Source: Bacteroidetes bacterium GWB2_32_14 (GTDB lineage Bacteria; Bacteroidota; Bacteroidia; Bacteroidales; UBA12077). From it: a stretch of 64,000 nucleotides of DNA. A program made the position numbers and the translations under genes. Numbering within the stretch: position 1 is the stretch's first letter; each line of letters starts with the position of its first letter. The notes under the pieces were generated by a model. It was not told where the DNA came from, made no database searches, and saw only the letters and a program-made list of their open reading frames with translations. Below, in pieces: positions 26,843 through 35,766 of the stretch. The stretch is from NCBI GenBank assembly GCA_001768235.1, contig MENK01000024.1, positions 210,468 through 274,467 on the forward strand. Direction: 5' to 3'.

Positions 26843-27520
26843 TCAGGTAAAAAAGTATGCTAACACAACAATTACAACAAGTGCTGGTAAAAGATTGATT
26901 ATTTTAAGCTGTTTTATTTCAAGTATATTTATTCCAAGTCCGATAAGCATAATCCCGCCAACCGATGTAAGTTCGTTGATTATTGTTTCAGAAAAATAAT
27001 CGCCAAAATACATAGCTAATAAAGTAAGCCCTCCCTGGTAAATAAGCAAAGGGATAATAGAAAAAGCAACACCAAACCCAAAAGCAGCAGCCAGGGCAAT
27101 TGATGAAACACCATCGAGAACAGATTTGGCTAAAAGAAGATTTGGTTTGCCTCCCAGTCCTTCTTCAATTGCGCCGAGTATTGTAACCGAGCCCATGCAA
27201 AACAAAAGAAATGAAGTAATCAAACCTTCAGAAAATTTCGAATTACCTGATTTTAATTTGGACTTAAAATAATCACCCATCCTGTTTATGTTTTGATCGA
27301 GATAAATAAACTCGCCAAAAATACCGCCAACAACCAGGCTGATGATTATTAAAAAAAAATTACTTGTTTTCAACCCCATGTAAAAACCCAGGAATAATGT
27401 AAAAAGGCCAATACTCTGAAATACTATTTTAGAGTATCGTTCAGGCAGCTTCGAATGTATCGATATCCCTATAATACTGCCAACCAGTATTGCTCCCGCA
27501 TTAATTAATGTTCCTGTCAT
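26843..27520 (-). CDS. DUF554 membrane protein
   Basis: 225 residues from the ATG at 27520 (a GTG directly upstream is the alternative). Six or seven membrane helices (GTLINAGAILVGSIIGI, KIVFQSIGLFTLFLGFYMGL, LVVGGIFGEF, FLLFCMGSVTILGAIEEG, ILSVALIIP-type GVAFSIIPLLIYQGGLTLLA). The GAIEEGLGG and DGVSSIALAAAFG signatures define the YdfK/DUF554 family, possible transporters of unknown substrate. Located 2 bases upstream of the amgK-like gene, so it may be part of the recycling operon. Confidence 0.88.
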   Translation of the reverse strand: MTGTLINAGAILVGSIIGISIHSKLPERYSKIVFQSIGLFTLFLGFYMGLKTSNFFLIIISLVVGGIFGEFIYLDQNINRMGDYFKSKLKSGNSKFSEGLITSFLLFCMGSVTILGAIEEGLGGKPNLLLAKSVLDGVSSIALAAAFGFGVAFSIIPLLIYQGGLTLLAMYFGDYFSETIINELTSVGGIMLIGLGINILEIKQLKIINLLPALVVIVVLAYFFT

Positions 27521-27687
27521 CACGAAAATTTTTATAAATATAAAGAAATCTTATTACAGATTATAAACTTTGTATATACAGGTTTTTGAAATGAATTCTA
27601 AAATCTTTTATGTTTTTATTTGTTGTTTTGCTATATAATTAATAATTTTAAACTTATGTTTTTAAAAAATACTTCATATACTATACT

Positions 27688-28143
27688 ATGAGAATTGAAA
27701 TATTTGATTCTGAATATTTAAATATTGTCGAACTAAACACAACAGGGGATGATGAAAATTATGTTAAAGGCGACTCGGAATCAAAGTTTATAGAAAGTGA
27801 AGTTTTTAATATTTTTACCAATTGCTTTGAGAATGCCAACAAACTCTATGAGTATTTTGGTGCAACAAAGTACAATTCAAGAAAAATAGTTCCCCTGAGA
27901 AATGAATTGAAAAAGAAACTCGAAGAATTCGAAACGATAGATACAATTCAGGCTTTTCATGCACACATTGAACAAATATTTTTAGGAGGAGATTTTATTG
28001 ATGAGCTTTCTTTAGAAGATCCTGATTGGGAGACAAAATGGAAATATTATCTTGATAAGCTGATAATTGTTTGCAAAGGTCTTATTGAGCTGGCAGATAA
28101 GTGCATAGAGGAACAACGAATACTTTGGGTTATTGGATACTAA
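27688..28143 (+). CDS. Hypothetical acidic helical protein
   Basis: 151 residues, no signal peptide or membrane helix. Strongly acidic, with long helices (KLYEYFGATKYNSRKIVPLRNELKKKLEEFE, given as KLYEYFGA... and RNELKKKLEEFETIDTIQA). It resembles small four-helix cytoplasmic proteins but I do not recognise a family. Divergent from DUF554 and followed by a likely small RNA or 3' UTR with a terminator. Confidence 0.65.
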   Translation: MRIEIFDSEYLNIVELNTTGDDENYVKGDSESKFIESEVFNIFTNCFENANKLYEYFGATKYNSRKIVPLRNELKKKLEEFETIDTIQAFHAHIEQIFLGGDFIDELSLEDPDWETKWKYYLDKLIIVCKGLIELADKCIEEQRILWVIGY

Positions 28144-28196
28144 TTTTTTTATTAACAGATGCAATAATGGTAAGCAGGAATCGTTTAAAATAATTA

Positions 28197-28301
28197 TATA
28201 TTTGCAGCTTCTTAAAAATGGCTATTATACTACTTCATATATAATAGTAAGGTTAATAAATTAGAGTGTTAGCATCCCGGGGAGCCGGGATGCTTTTTTT
28301 T
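28197..28301 (+). ncRNA. Candidate small RNA with own -7 box and terminator
   Basis: TATATTTG at 28197-28204 is a match to TAnnTTTG. Transcription from about 28209 would give about 90 bases with an 8-bp hairpin (CTATTATA 28222-28229 with TATAATAG 28240-28247) and a strong intrinsic terminator at 28271-28301. The -33 box is poor. The alternative is the 3' UTR of the gene ending at 28143. Confidence 0.4.
28271..28301 (+). terminator. Strong rho-independent terminator
   Basis: A perfect 10-bp GC-rich stem, AGCATCCCGG (28271-28280) with CCGGGATGCT (28285-28294), 4-base loop, and a run of eight T. Confidence 0.93.
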
Positions 28302-28437
28302 GAAACCTGTTTGATTAAAATTTAAAACAGGAAATATTTTGGATTTGTACCATTGCGCGTCAAGAAAACCTTGTACCAGAGAACTATATAGTACTGATGC
28401 ACCGATATAAACAAGATATTTTTTCTATAAAGATTAT

Positions 28438-28530
28438 GCTCCCACCAAAGGCAGGCCAGTATCTGGAGCGTAAACATTAAAATATATTAGAAATAAATCA
28501 GGGTTATATCGAACTCACGTTATTTATTAT
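28438..28530. repeat. Dispersed intergenic element, copy 1
   Basis: A 32-base hairpin segment (28438-28469, GCTCC...GGAGC) containing CCAAAGGC, then AT-rich text, then ATATCGAACTCACGTTATT. A second copy with the same parts in the same order is at 44280-44405. Both stand at the 3' end of a minus-strand gene. The stretch 28302-28437 before it shows only a short inverted repeat (CCTGTTT/AAACAGG, 28306-28330). Confidence 0.55.
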
Positions 28531-28538
28531 GGTGGGTT

Positions 28539-29039
28539 TTAATTTTTTTCTTCTTCAGCTTCTTCTTTATGATACTCAGCTACTTCAACTGCAATGCCTT
28601 TTTCTGTACAAAAACAATTAATCTTGTTTTTAATTTCTTTAACTTTAGTATATGGCAGCCATCCAATTTCCATAACTTTTCTTTTACCTGTTCTTTTATA
28701 AAATGTTATACAGGTAAAGCCTAATTTAACTTTAGTAATGGTTTCCCAGATTATTTTATCGGGAACTTTACTAAAAAAACCAAATTGGTATTCCAATGCG
28801 TACTCATCGCTGTTTATGAACATCTTTGAATTGTATCCGACAAACCCGAAATAGATATATAGAAGGAAATAGATGCCCAAACCCAAAAAAAACCAAATGT
28901 TTGTATTGTCATACCTGGATAAGAGCCAAAATGTTAAAACGGAAACTGCTAAAAAAAATAATGTAAGAATTATAAGCAATCGTTTATATCGAGTACCCTT
29001 ATTGGTCATCTCGTGTAAGTTAATTGAGAAGGGTTCCAT
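28539..29039 (-). CDS. Two-helix membrane protein with PH-like domain
   Basis: 166 residues. Two membrane helices (LLIILTLFFLAVSVLTFWLL and IWFFLGLGIYFLLYIYFGFVG), then a soluble part of about 90 residues (FINSDEYALEYQFGFFSKVPD, TITKVKLGFTCITFYKRTG) that looks like a bacterial PH-like domain (bPH2/YdbT type), and an acidic tail. Unknown function. The stop codon is embedded in the dispersed repeat. Confidence 0.65.
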   Translation of the reverse strand: MEPFSINLHEMTNKGTRYKRLLIILTLFFLAVSVLTFWLLSRYDNTNIWFFLGLGIYFLLYIYFGFVGYNSKMFINSDEYALEYQFGFFSKVPDKIIWETITKVKLGFTCITFYKRTGKRKVMEIGWLPYTKVKEIKNKINCFCTEKGIAVEVAEYHKEEAEEEKN

Positions 29040-29120
29040 AAGTATTTTTTTTAAGTTTAATACTCAAAGGTAACTTTTTTAGACATCCGATGTAAGATGT
29101 TAACTAAAAAATAAAAATTC

Positions 29121-29136
29121 TGATTGTAAAATCAGG
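29121..29136 (-). terminator. Terminator after tRNA-Leu
   Basis: On the minus strand CTGATT-TTAC-AATCAG is followed by a T-rich run (AATTTTTATTTTTT), directly downstream of the tRNA. Confidence 0.75.
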
Positions 29137-29144
29137 TTTTTAGT

Positions 29145-29227
29145 GCCCGGAACAAGACTCGAACTTGCACATCCTTACGAATACATGACCCTGAATCATG
29201 CGCGTCTACCAATTCCGCCACCCGGGC
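29145..29227 (-). tRNA. tRNA-Leu (anticodon CAG)
   Basis: 83 bases on the minus strand. The acceptor 5' GCCCGGG pairs with CCGGGC (plus one G-U), the D-stem region GGCGGAATTGGTAGACGC has the class II Leu form, and the anticodon stem ATGA/TCAT encloses TTCAGGG, anticodon CAG. A variable arm (TATTCGTA) and GTTCGAGTC T-loop follow. The discriminator is A; CCA is not encoded. Confidence 0.95.
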
Positions 29228-29381
29228 TTTAGAATAACAAAAATAATATAATTTGAATAAAATAACCGAAATGTTGATTTATTTAATCTTAAAAATTAAA
29301 CCTGCGTGGATTCATTTTGTCAAATAATTTTGTATTTTAAGCTGTTTGAAAAAATGTTATACTCACAAAAAACCAATACTC

Positions 29382-31487
29382 ATGAAAAAATTTCTAGTAT
29401 TTACTTTATTAACACTTATTATGGTAAGTTGGAATATTGATAACGGGATCGATATCCCTGAAAATCCATTATTGGTAAAATATGATACTCCCTTTGAAGT
29501 TCCCCCGTTCGATTTAATTCAGCCGGAGCATTTTGTACCTGCTTTTAAAGCGGGTATTGAACAACAAAAAGCCGAGATTAATGCAATTATAACGAACCCT
29601 GCTGTGCCGGATTTTGAAAACACAATTGTTCCTCTTGATCAATCTGGCGAGATACTCAGGAATGCAAGCGTTTTTTATAGTTTAAATTCTGCAAACACGA
29701 ATCCAACGTTGCAGAAAATTGCCCGTGAATTAACTCCTATGATGTCGGCTCATAGAAACGAAATAGGATTAAACCAGGATTTGTTTAACAGGATAAAAGC
29801 AGTTTATGACAAACGTGAAAGCTTAGGATTAGATGCAGAACAAATGCGTGTAGTTGAATCAACCTACCGCGATTTTGAAAGGAACGGGGCTGCATTGCCA
29901 GAAGAAAAACGGAATGAGCTGAAAAAGATAAATGAACAACTTGCCATGTTGACATTAAAATATGGCGAAAACCTGTTGGCCGAGAACAATGGGTTCAGAT
30001 TGATTATTGATAATAAAGAAGACCTCGCCGGATTACCGGAAGATATTATTGGTGCAGCAGCCGATCAGGCAAAAAATGACAACATGGAAGGTAAATGGGT
30101 ATTTACTTTACAAAAGCCCAGCTGGATTCCTTTTTTAACTTACTCACCCAAGAGAGAGCTTCGTGAAAAAATTTATAAAGCGTATCTAAGCATGGGGAAT
30201 AATAACAATGATTACGATAATAAAACCCTTATTACCCAACTGGTAAAACTTCGCGATCAAAGAGCTAAATTACTTGGTTACACTAATTTTGCCGAGTTTT
30301 CTATTGATGATAACATGGCAAAAACTCCACAAAATGTTTATGATTTTTTGAATAAAATATGGGAGCCTTCTTTAATGATGGCTAAAAACGAAGTTGTGGA
30401 AATGCAGAAAATTATTGATAAAGAAGGCGGTAATTTTAAACTCGAATCGTGGGATTGGTGGTATTATGCAGAGAAAGTGCGAAAAGCGAAATACGATTTA
30501 GATGCCGAAGCGTTAAAACCTTACTTTAAGCTCGATGATGTCAGAGATGGAATTTTTTATGTTGCAAATAAATTGTATGGGTTGAAATTTATCCAGAATA
30601 AAAACATTCCTGTATATCATGAAGAGGTTCAGGCATTTGAAGTTCAGGAATCAGACGGAACGCATTTGGCAGTGTTGTACATCGATAGCCATCCACGCCC
30701 GGGTAAACGATCGGGTGCATGGTGTGGTGCTGTTCGCAGTGGTGCATACGAAAATGGCAAAAAAATTACACCTGTTGTTTATATTGTTACTAATTTCACC
30801 CGTCCAACAGGCGATACCCCTGCATTGTTAAGCTGGGATGAGACAACAACCTACTTCCATGAATTTGGGCATGCATTGCACAATTTCTTTGCCGATGGCC
30901 ATTATCGCAGAACATCGCGCGATGTGCCACGTGATTATGTTGAGTTGCCATCACAAATTATGGAAAACTGGGCTGGCGAACCTGAAGTTTTAAAAATGTA
31001 TGCTAAGCATTACAAAACTGGCGAAGTAATTCCTGATGAATTGATTCAGAAAATTCAAAACAGCGGGCAGTTTAACCAGGGATTCGAAACTGTTGAATAT
31101 GTTGCTGCATCGTTACTCGATTTAGATTATCATACAACTGCAAATGTTGAGAATCTTGATGTGTTGGCTTTCGAAAAAGCATCGATGGATAAAATTGGCT
31201 TAATCCCTGAGATTTTGCCACGCTACAGAAGTACTTATTTTCAGCATATCTTTTCGGGTGGTTATTCAGCCGGATACTATGTTTATTTATGGGCTGCCGT
31301 TCTTGATTCAGATGCATTTAACGCGTTTAAAGAAAGTGGCGATATATTTAATCCCGAACTGGCTGCTAAATTCAGAAAATATTGTTTAGCTGAAAATGCA
31401 ATGGGCGAGGGGATGGATCAATATCGTAAGTTCAGGGGACAGGAACCTTCTATTGAACCATTATTGAAAAAGCGTGGATTAAAATAA
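29382..31487 (+). CDS. M3-family peptidyl-dipeptidase (Dcp-like)
   Basis: 701 residues from the ATG at 29382, preferred to the upstream TTG because it opens a signal-like N-terminus (MKKFLVFTLLTLIMVSW). The zinc motif is H493-E494-F495-G496-H497 (FHEFGHALH) with the third ligand E521 (DYVELPSQ). The C-terminal substrate-binding Tyr-rich part (FSGGYSAGYYVYLW) is intact. Length and order match Dcp/oligopeptidase A-type enzymes that remove dipeptides from peptide C-termini. The signal implies periplasmic action, which with the M28 enzyme suggests peptide use. Ends at a strong terminator. Confidence 0.95.
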   Translation: MKKFLVFTLLTLIMVSWNIDNGIDIPENPLLVKYDTPFEVPPFDLIQPEHFVPAFKAGIEQQKAEINAIITNPAVPDFENTIVPLDQSGEILRNASVFYSLNSANTNPTLQKIARELTPMMSAHRNEIGLNQDLFNRIKAVYDKRESLGLDAEQMRVVESTYRDFERNGAALPEEKRNELKKINEQLAMLTLKYGENLLAENNGFRLIIDNKEDLAGLPEDIIGAAADQAKNDNMEGKWVFTLQKPSWIPFLTYSPKRELREKIYKAYLSMGNNNNDYDNKTLITQLVKLRDQRAKLLGYTNFAEFSIDDNMAKTPQNVYDFLNKIWEPSLMMAKNEVVEMQKIIDKEGGNFKLESWDWWYYAEKVRKAKYDLDAEALKPYFKLDDVRDGIFYVANKLYGLKFIQNKNIPVYHEEVQAFEVQESDGTHLAVLYIDSHPRPGKRSGAWCGAVRSGAYENGKKITPVVYIVTNFTRPTGDTPALLSWDETTTYFHEFGHALHNFFADGHYRRTSRDVPRDYVELPSQIMENWAGEPEVLKMYAKHYKTGEVIPDELIQKIQNSGQFNQGFETVEYVAASLLDLDYHTTANVENLDVLAFEKASMDKIGLIPEILPRYRSTYFQHIFSGGYSAGYYVYLWAAVLDSDAFNAFKESGDIFNPELAAKFRKYCLAENAMGEGMDQYRKFRGQEPSIEPLLKKRGLK

Positions 31488-31508
31488 TATTGGAATTTGA
31501 TAAGTTTA

Positions 31509-31536
31509 AAGCGCAATCGAAGGATTGCGCTTTTTT
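31509..31536 (+). terminator. Rho-independent terminator after the M3 peptidase
   Basis: Stem AAGCGCAATC (31509-31518) with GATTGCGCTT (31523-31532), loop GAAG, then T run. Confidence 0.92.
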
Positions 31537-31571
31537 AATTCTTTTTTTTGAGATAAAATGAAGATCATGCA

Positions 31572-32279
31572 TTACGGAATTAAATCACAGTACCAGAACC
31601 CTATATTTTCGTCAGGATTTTCTTTGCCGTGCGATTGATATTCCATGTAAACAATTTCTCCCTTTTTAAACTCAACCGGGTTTTTAAATATTGGCCCATC
31701 GAAAACGAAGCTGTGAAATTCACCATTCTCGCCACAGGGATCCACATTTTCGGGTAAATCGCCCAAGAAGGATTCATCAAAAATTCTCCCTGCAAACGAT
31801 TTGCCGAGAAATCTTGAATCAACAGAAACGATAATCGCCTTAAATCCTTTATTTATAAATTCCAGGGCTAATTCTTTCGTGTTTCTTTTCCACAATGGGA
31901 ATTCAGCTTTAAATCCTTTAATCGCGAGCTGTTTTTCCCGGTATTCGCGTAAATCTTCCAGAAAAATATCACCAAAAACTGAAATAGTAATATTTTTAGC
32001 TTTCTGTTGACCTAGAAATTCAGATATAATTGTTTCATATTCCTGTATTGATGGAAACTCAGGCAAAAATATTTTCTTTAAAGGAATACCAATAGATTTT
32101 GCCTGCATATCGAGAAGGTTTTCTGATACCCCGTGCATGGAAACTCTTTTGTTTACACCGTTTAAAGTGGTAAGCAGAAAACGAATATCCCATTTTTTAT
32201 CCAGGAATACCTGATGGAGGCAAAGCGCTGAATCTTTGCCTCCACTCCAGTTAAATAGCGCTTTGTTGTTATAAATCAC
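31572..32279 (-). CDS. Dph6-like PP-loop ATP pyrophosphatase in the B12 operon
   Basis: 235 residues, starting with GTG at 32279, 6 bases after the BtuG-like gene. The N-terminal FNWSGGKDSALCL is an N-type ATP pyrophosphatase PP-loop and CGENGEFHSFVFDGP is the signature of the Dph6/COG2102 family. The eukaryotic enzyme makes diphthamide on EF2, which bacteria lack, so the reaction here must differ. Its genes recur in Bacteroidota B12-uptake operons as I recall, which suggests amidation or similar ATP-dependent modification of a corrinoid or of its side chains. That is inference. Confidence 0.83.
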   Translation of the reverse strand: MIYNNKALFNWSGGKDSALCLHQVFLDKKWDIRFLLTTLNGVNKRVSMHGVSENLLDMQAKSIGIPLKKIFLPEFPSIQEYETIISEFLGQQKAKNITISVFGDIFLEDLREYREKQLAIKGFKAEFPLWKRNTKELALEFINKGFKAIIVSVDSRFLGKSFAGRIFDESFLGDLPENVDPCGENGEFHSFVFDGPIFKNPVEFKKGEIVYMEYQSHGKENPDENIGFWYCDLIP

Positions 32280-32285
32280 TATAAT

Positions 32286-33368
32286 TTATTTTTTGCTAAA
32301 ACCTGCACCATTAGGGCCAACGCCTGCTTCGTAGCTTCCTAAAAGAGTCCCATTAGCCTCATATCTCCATAAAGTACCGTTAACTGTATAACTTGGAGCT
32401 TCTAAAGCAAAAATAATTCCTGTTTCAGGATCGATATTAAACCCATAAAATGATTTATCAATTACAGGCCTTGCAGGAACTATGTTTTCGTTAATTCCCA
32501 TTTTATAAATACCTTGTACGGCATATCCTCCCCCATAAAAAATTGAAGAACCATCGCTGCTTATTTCAATATTTGACGGATGAAATGTTTCGCCAATGGT
32601 AATTGTTTCAGCAACTTCATTCGTGGTTGTATTTACGCGGATTAGCTTTGAAGGTGTTTCCGACATATCGGAATAATCAATATACCCGGCACAGATAACC
32701 CATAAATCAGTATTCGTATCAACAACAAAATCCCTGGGGCTGTCCCCGTCTAAAGAAATGGTTTTAATTACCTCATCAGTTTCTGTATCAATAACGCTGA
32801 TTGTATTATCATTTCCCCAACCACCACTGTTTGCAACATAAACAAGATTATTTAAAAGAATCATTCTTTCAGGCCCGGTACCAACCGTGATTGTTTTTAT
32901 TACTGATAACGTTGAATAATCGATTACTTTTACATTTGTTCCAAACCCGGTTCCCCATTCTGATACATACCCTTTTTCCTGGTTAATTCCGATATAATAC
33001 CTGGGTAACGCGACATCGGTAATTACACCAACTTCGGTAAATTTTTCGGCATTTACAACTTCAATTTTGTTTGAACCATTAACTACAATAAATGCAAGTT
33101 CGTTATGAATGGAGATAGACTGAACAACATCTCCAAGTACCCTGCCGTTAACTGTTTTAAAAACATCATTGTAAAGTTTATCTTTTTCAAAACTGTAAAA
33201 ACTAACCGATCCGTTACCGGCACCGTATGCGCCTTCGTTGGTTATAAATGCTCCCCCTGTAAAATCTTTTGGAAAGGAATCTGTATTGCTTTCTTCTTCG
33301 CAAGAATTAAGGAGAATTAGAAATGATAAAAGAATTATCATCCATTGTTTAGAAATTATTTTGTTCAT
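32286..33368 (-). CDS. btuG: BtuG-like surface beta-propeller lipoprotein
   Basis: 360 residues. Lipoprotein signal ends LLNSC (Cys 23) followed by EEES, a typical surface-export context. The rest is a YncE-like seven-bladed propeller with repeats such as NTISVIDTETDEVIKTISL, NKIEVVNAEKFTEV and RVNTTTNEVAETITIG. Bacteroides BtuG is a surface lipoprotein propeller that binds cobalamin with very high affinity and hands it to BtuB. The position directly after btuB, behind a cobalamin riboswitch, supports the same job. 16 bases after btuB. Confidence 0.82.
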   Translation of the reverse strand: MNKIISKQWMIILLSFLILLNSCEEESNTDSFPKDFTGGAFITNEGAYGAGNGSVSFYSFEKDKLYNDVFKTVNGRVLGDVVQSISIHNELAFIVVNGSNKIEVVNAEKFTEVGVITDVALPRYYIGINQEKGYVSEWGTGFGTNVKVIDYSTLSVIKTITVGTGPERMILLNNLVYVANSGGWGNDNTISVIDTETDEVIKTISLDGDSPRDFVVDTNTDLWVICAGYIDYSDMSETPSKLIRVNTTTNEVAETITIGETFHPSNIEISSDGSSIFYGGGYAVQGIYKMGINENIVPARPVIDKSFYGFNIDPETGIIFALEAPSYTVNGTLWRYEANGTLLGSYEAGVGPNGAGFSKK

Positions 33369-33384
33369 TTTTTTAAAGTTAAGT

Positions 33385-35313
33385 TTAATTAAAAGGTTTG
33401 TTAAAATTATACGATAAGCTTATTGAATAATATCTTAATGGCATGGCGTAAAATGCCATTACCTGGTATGTCGCATTCCAAATATTGTTAATTTTAAAAT
33501 TGAGATGTATTTCAGAATTTTTAAGTTTTACATTGCTTCCAAGAGATAAATCAGCAATCCAGAATGGAGCAATCGACTGAGAGTTATCTTTTGTAATAAA
33601 GCGCTCACCCGTGTAATTCTGGTAATATTTTAAGTTTATCCATTTATAAGTAAGTGATAGAATTCCATTTCCTTTATGATAGGGAATATATAACAATTGT
33701 TTCCCCACGCTAACGGATTCCGTATTTTCTGATTCTTCGTAAGTAGATTTTATATAAGAATACTTTAAATCAATTCCAATATATAGTTTATTTAATTTAT
33801 AGTTATAGTTTATTTGTGATTCTATACCTCTCGACCAAAGCTTTTCAACATTCTCGGCAGTCCAGTATGTACTTGTAGTTGGAAGCCATACAACCATATT
33901 CTCAAGATTACTGTTAAAAACAGTGATTCCAAGAAGTAACTGCCGGGAATTATTCTTTAAAAGAATCCCGAAGCCCAAATCTTCGCTCCATCCATTTTCA
34001 TTTTTCAGGCCAGGATTGCCGCCCGGATTCCAGTACAAATCGTTAAAGGCTGGATAGTTGTATGTTTTTGATACAGTTGAATTGATGTTTACATATTTTG
34101 TTATAAAATATTTGGAATTTAACGATAGGGTTAAGGGAGTAAATGCCTTGTTAACAAGTTCTTCTCTAAAGCTCAGTACAGATGTAAAAGTATTTGAATT
34201 ATTAATGTATTTAATTGATGTGAATAAAGCGGTTCTGTTCCTGCTGTTGGTTTTAGAATAATTCTGTGTTTCAACTTGCTCGAAATTATAATTTAACCCG
34301 GTATTGAAAATGAAATTATTGGAAATAGTGAATTTGTTTTCTATTTCACTGACAAACGAAGAATTATCCATCTCGGAAATAAGCCCGATAAGCGGATCTT
34401 TATAAATTAATGATTCGTAATTAAGGTAAACTCTCGCGAACCAGGAATTAAATTCGGTATTTCTGTTCCATAGTGTTGAAAACCTGAATAATTCGGAGTA
34501 CTCATTAGCCAGGCTGTTTGTATTTGTCATCATGGCAGGTACTTCGCGATACAGGCTCTGTGCCCAGATGTTGGTTATTATTTTCTGGTTTTCGTTTATC
34601 CTGAATAAGTTAGATTGCAGGATTCCATATTGTAAAGCAGAAGAGTTTTGTTGTTTTACCTTTGGTTTACCAAATTCCTGTGTATTCACGAACTCGAAAT
34701 CGTTCTCCCCCGATTTATGATATATTCGTGTTGATGAAGCAGTTTTATCATTACTGATATTGAATTTTAAACCTTCGAAAAAATTGCTAAAACTACCATA
34801 ACTTTGATTGTACCTGATATCAATCCCTTCGTTAAGTTTCAGGCTGCTGATTAAATGAATTACTCCTCCAACAGCACCACTGCCAAATAATGCACCTGAA
34901 CCTCCGTATTGAATATCAATTTCATCGATAAGGAAAGAAGGGATACAATTCATATCGTGGCCGCCATTCATGCTATTTTGCAGGTTAAACCCGTTCCACA
35001 AAACGGCGGTGTGTTTTGAAGTCATTCCCCGTAGCGAAATATTACTTAATCCCGATATTCCATAAGATTTAACTGAAACAGTAGTTACCTGCGAAAATAA
35101 TTCGGATAAGTTAGACGAATTGTACGGGATTATTTCTGATTGGTAAATTTTCTGGATTTTTGCCCCGTTGGTAAAATTCACAAGCCTGTTTGCAGTAATC
35201 TCTATTTCATCAATTGCAATGGTATCGACAGGTTCGTCGGGAACATCAACTGCACCAAAGGCATTGCTTATTCCAAAAAGGCTGATTCCTACTATTGTTT
35301 TTAAAAAATTCAT
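33385..35313 (-). CDS. btuB: BtuB-type TonB-dependent receptor for corrinoids
   Basis: 642 residues: signal peptide (ends SNAFGA), then a TonB-box-like DTIAIDEIEITA, a plug domain (ISLRGMTSKHTAVLWNGFNLQNSMNGG, GAVGGVIHLIS at about 125-155), and a 22-strand barrel ending in ...YSISLSYNFNKPFN. It transports vitamin B12 across the outer membrane with TonB energy. The cobalamin riboswitch in its leader identifies the substrate class better than the protein itself. First gene of the btuB-btuG-dph6-like operon. Confidence 0.92.
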   Translation of the reverse strand: MNFLKTIVGISLFGISNAFGAVDVPDEPVDTIAIDEIEITANRLVNFTNGAKIQKIYQSEIIPYNSSNLSELFSQVTTVSVKSYGISGLSNISLRGMTSKHTAVLWNGFNLQNSMNGGHDMNCIPSFLIDEIDIQYGGSGALFGSGAVGGVIHLISSLKLNEGIDIRYNQSYGSFSNFFEGLKFNISNDKTASSTRIYHKSGENDFEFVNTQEFGKPKVKQQNSSALQYGILQSNLFRINENQKIITNIWAQSLYREVPAMMTNTNSLANEYSELFRFSTLWNRNTEFNSWFARVYLNYESLIYKDPLIGLISEMDNSSFVSEIENKFTISNNFIFNTGLNYNFEQVETQNYSKTNSRNRTALFTSIKYINNSNTFTSVLSFREELVNKAFTPLTLSLNSKYFITKYVNINSTVSKTYNYPAFNDLYWNPGGNPGLKNENGWSEDLGFGILLKNNSRQLLLGITVFNSNLENMVVWLPTTSTYWTAENVEKLWSRGIESQINYNYKLNKLYIGIDLKYSYIKSTYEESENTESVSVGKQLLYIPYHKGNGILSLTYKWINLKYYQNYTGERFITKDNSQSIAPFWIADLSLGSNVKLKNSEIHLNFKINNIWNATYQVMAFYAMPLRYYSISLSYNFNKPFN

Positions 35314-35432
35314 TAGTACAAATGATATAAATCCGTAATTGATTCAATCATTTATAACTAACAGGATATAAAGGGAAAATAGAGGTGTGGATTAAACACC
35401 ATCGCTTTTTATCCGAAAGCTACAAATGCAAT

Positions 35433-35605
35433 TGGTTAGTGGCAGGTCTTCTGACTTACTCCCTTTTTGCCGGCCTTCCCGTGCGCCAGTTGGCGAATAG
35501 TGGCTTTTCATGGACAAAAAGTTTGGTTTGGAGATTACAGCAGCGGTAACTGTTCGGGATTTTCACCCAATTCCCTCTTAGCTTTTCAGACTAAGAACCA
35601 TAACC
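35433..35605 (-). promoter_or_regulatory. Cobalamin riboswitch
   Basis: On the minus strand the leader of btuB reads GGGAATTGGGTGAAAATCCC, then GAACAGTTACCGCTGCTGTA and GACCTGCCACT, the conserved core of the AdoCbl-type riboswitch including the B12 box (GCCACT). The distance to the btuB start at 35313 is about 120 bases, room for the expression platform. Bound cobalamin should switch off expression of the three-gene uptake operon. Confidence 0.96.
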
Positions 35606-35611
35606 ATGATG

Positions 35612-35642
35612 CAAAGGTATATGTAAGATTTTTATTTGCAAA
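35612..35642 (-). promoter_or_regulatory. Promoter of the B12 uptake operon
   Basis: -33 box TTTG (35642-35639), exactly 19 bases, then the -7 box TACCTTTG (35619-35612). The predicted start near 35605 places the riboswitch core at the 5' end of the RNA. Confidence 0.88.
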
Positions 35643-35687
35643 CTTATTTGCAAAAAACTTGATCAAAGTTTTTAACCAGGGATTGTT

Positions 35688-35763
35688 AAAAAAAACTCCC
35701 ACCGAAGCGGGAGTATAGGATTTACATCCTTCGGCATATAGCCTTATTGTGATAAGATGTAAT
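35688..35763 (-). ncRNA. tracrRNA of the type II-C CRISPR system
   Basis: About 76 bases. The 5' end, ATTACATCTTATCACAAT (35763-35746), is the anti-repeat: it pairs with the first 18 bases of the CRISPR repeat (8 bp of ATTACATC, a small mismatch, then CACAA with G-U flanks). AAGGC-TATAT-GCC then forms the nexus, as in other type II-C tracrRNAs. Next comes hairpin GGAT-GTAA-ATCC and the terminator hairpin ACTCCCGC-TTCG-GTGGGAGT with eight U. The RNA should guide processing of pre-crRNA by RNase III and be bound by the Cas9 encoded next to it. Confidence 0.92.
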
Positions 35764-35766
35764 GAT

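Noticed and set aside
35467..35718. Plus-strand open frame between btuB and cas9
   Set aside because: Lies across the cobalamin riboswitch and the tracrRNA terminator on the opposite strand; no protein resemblance.
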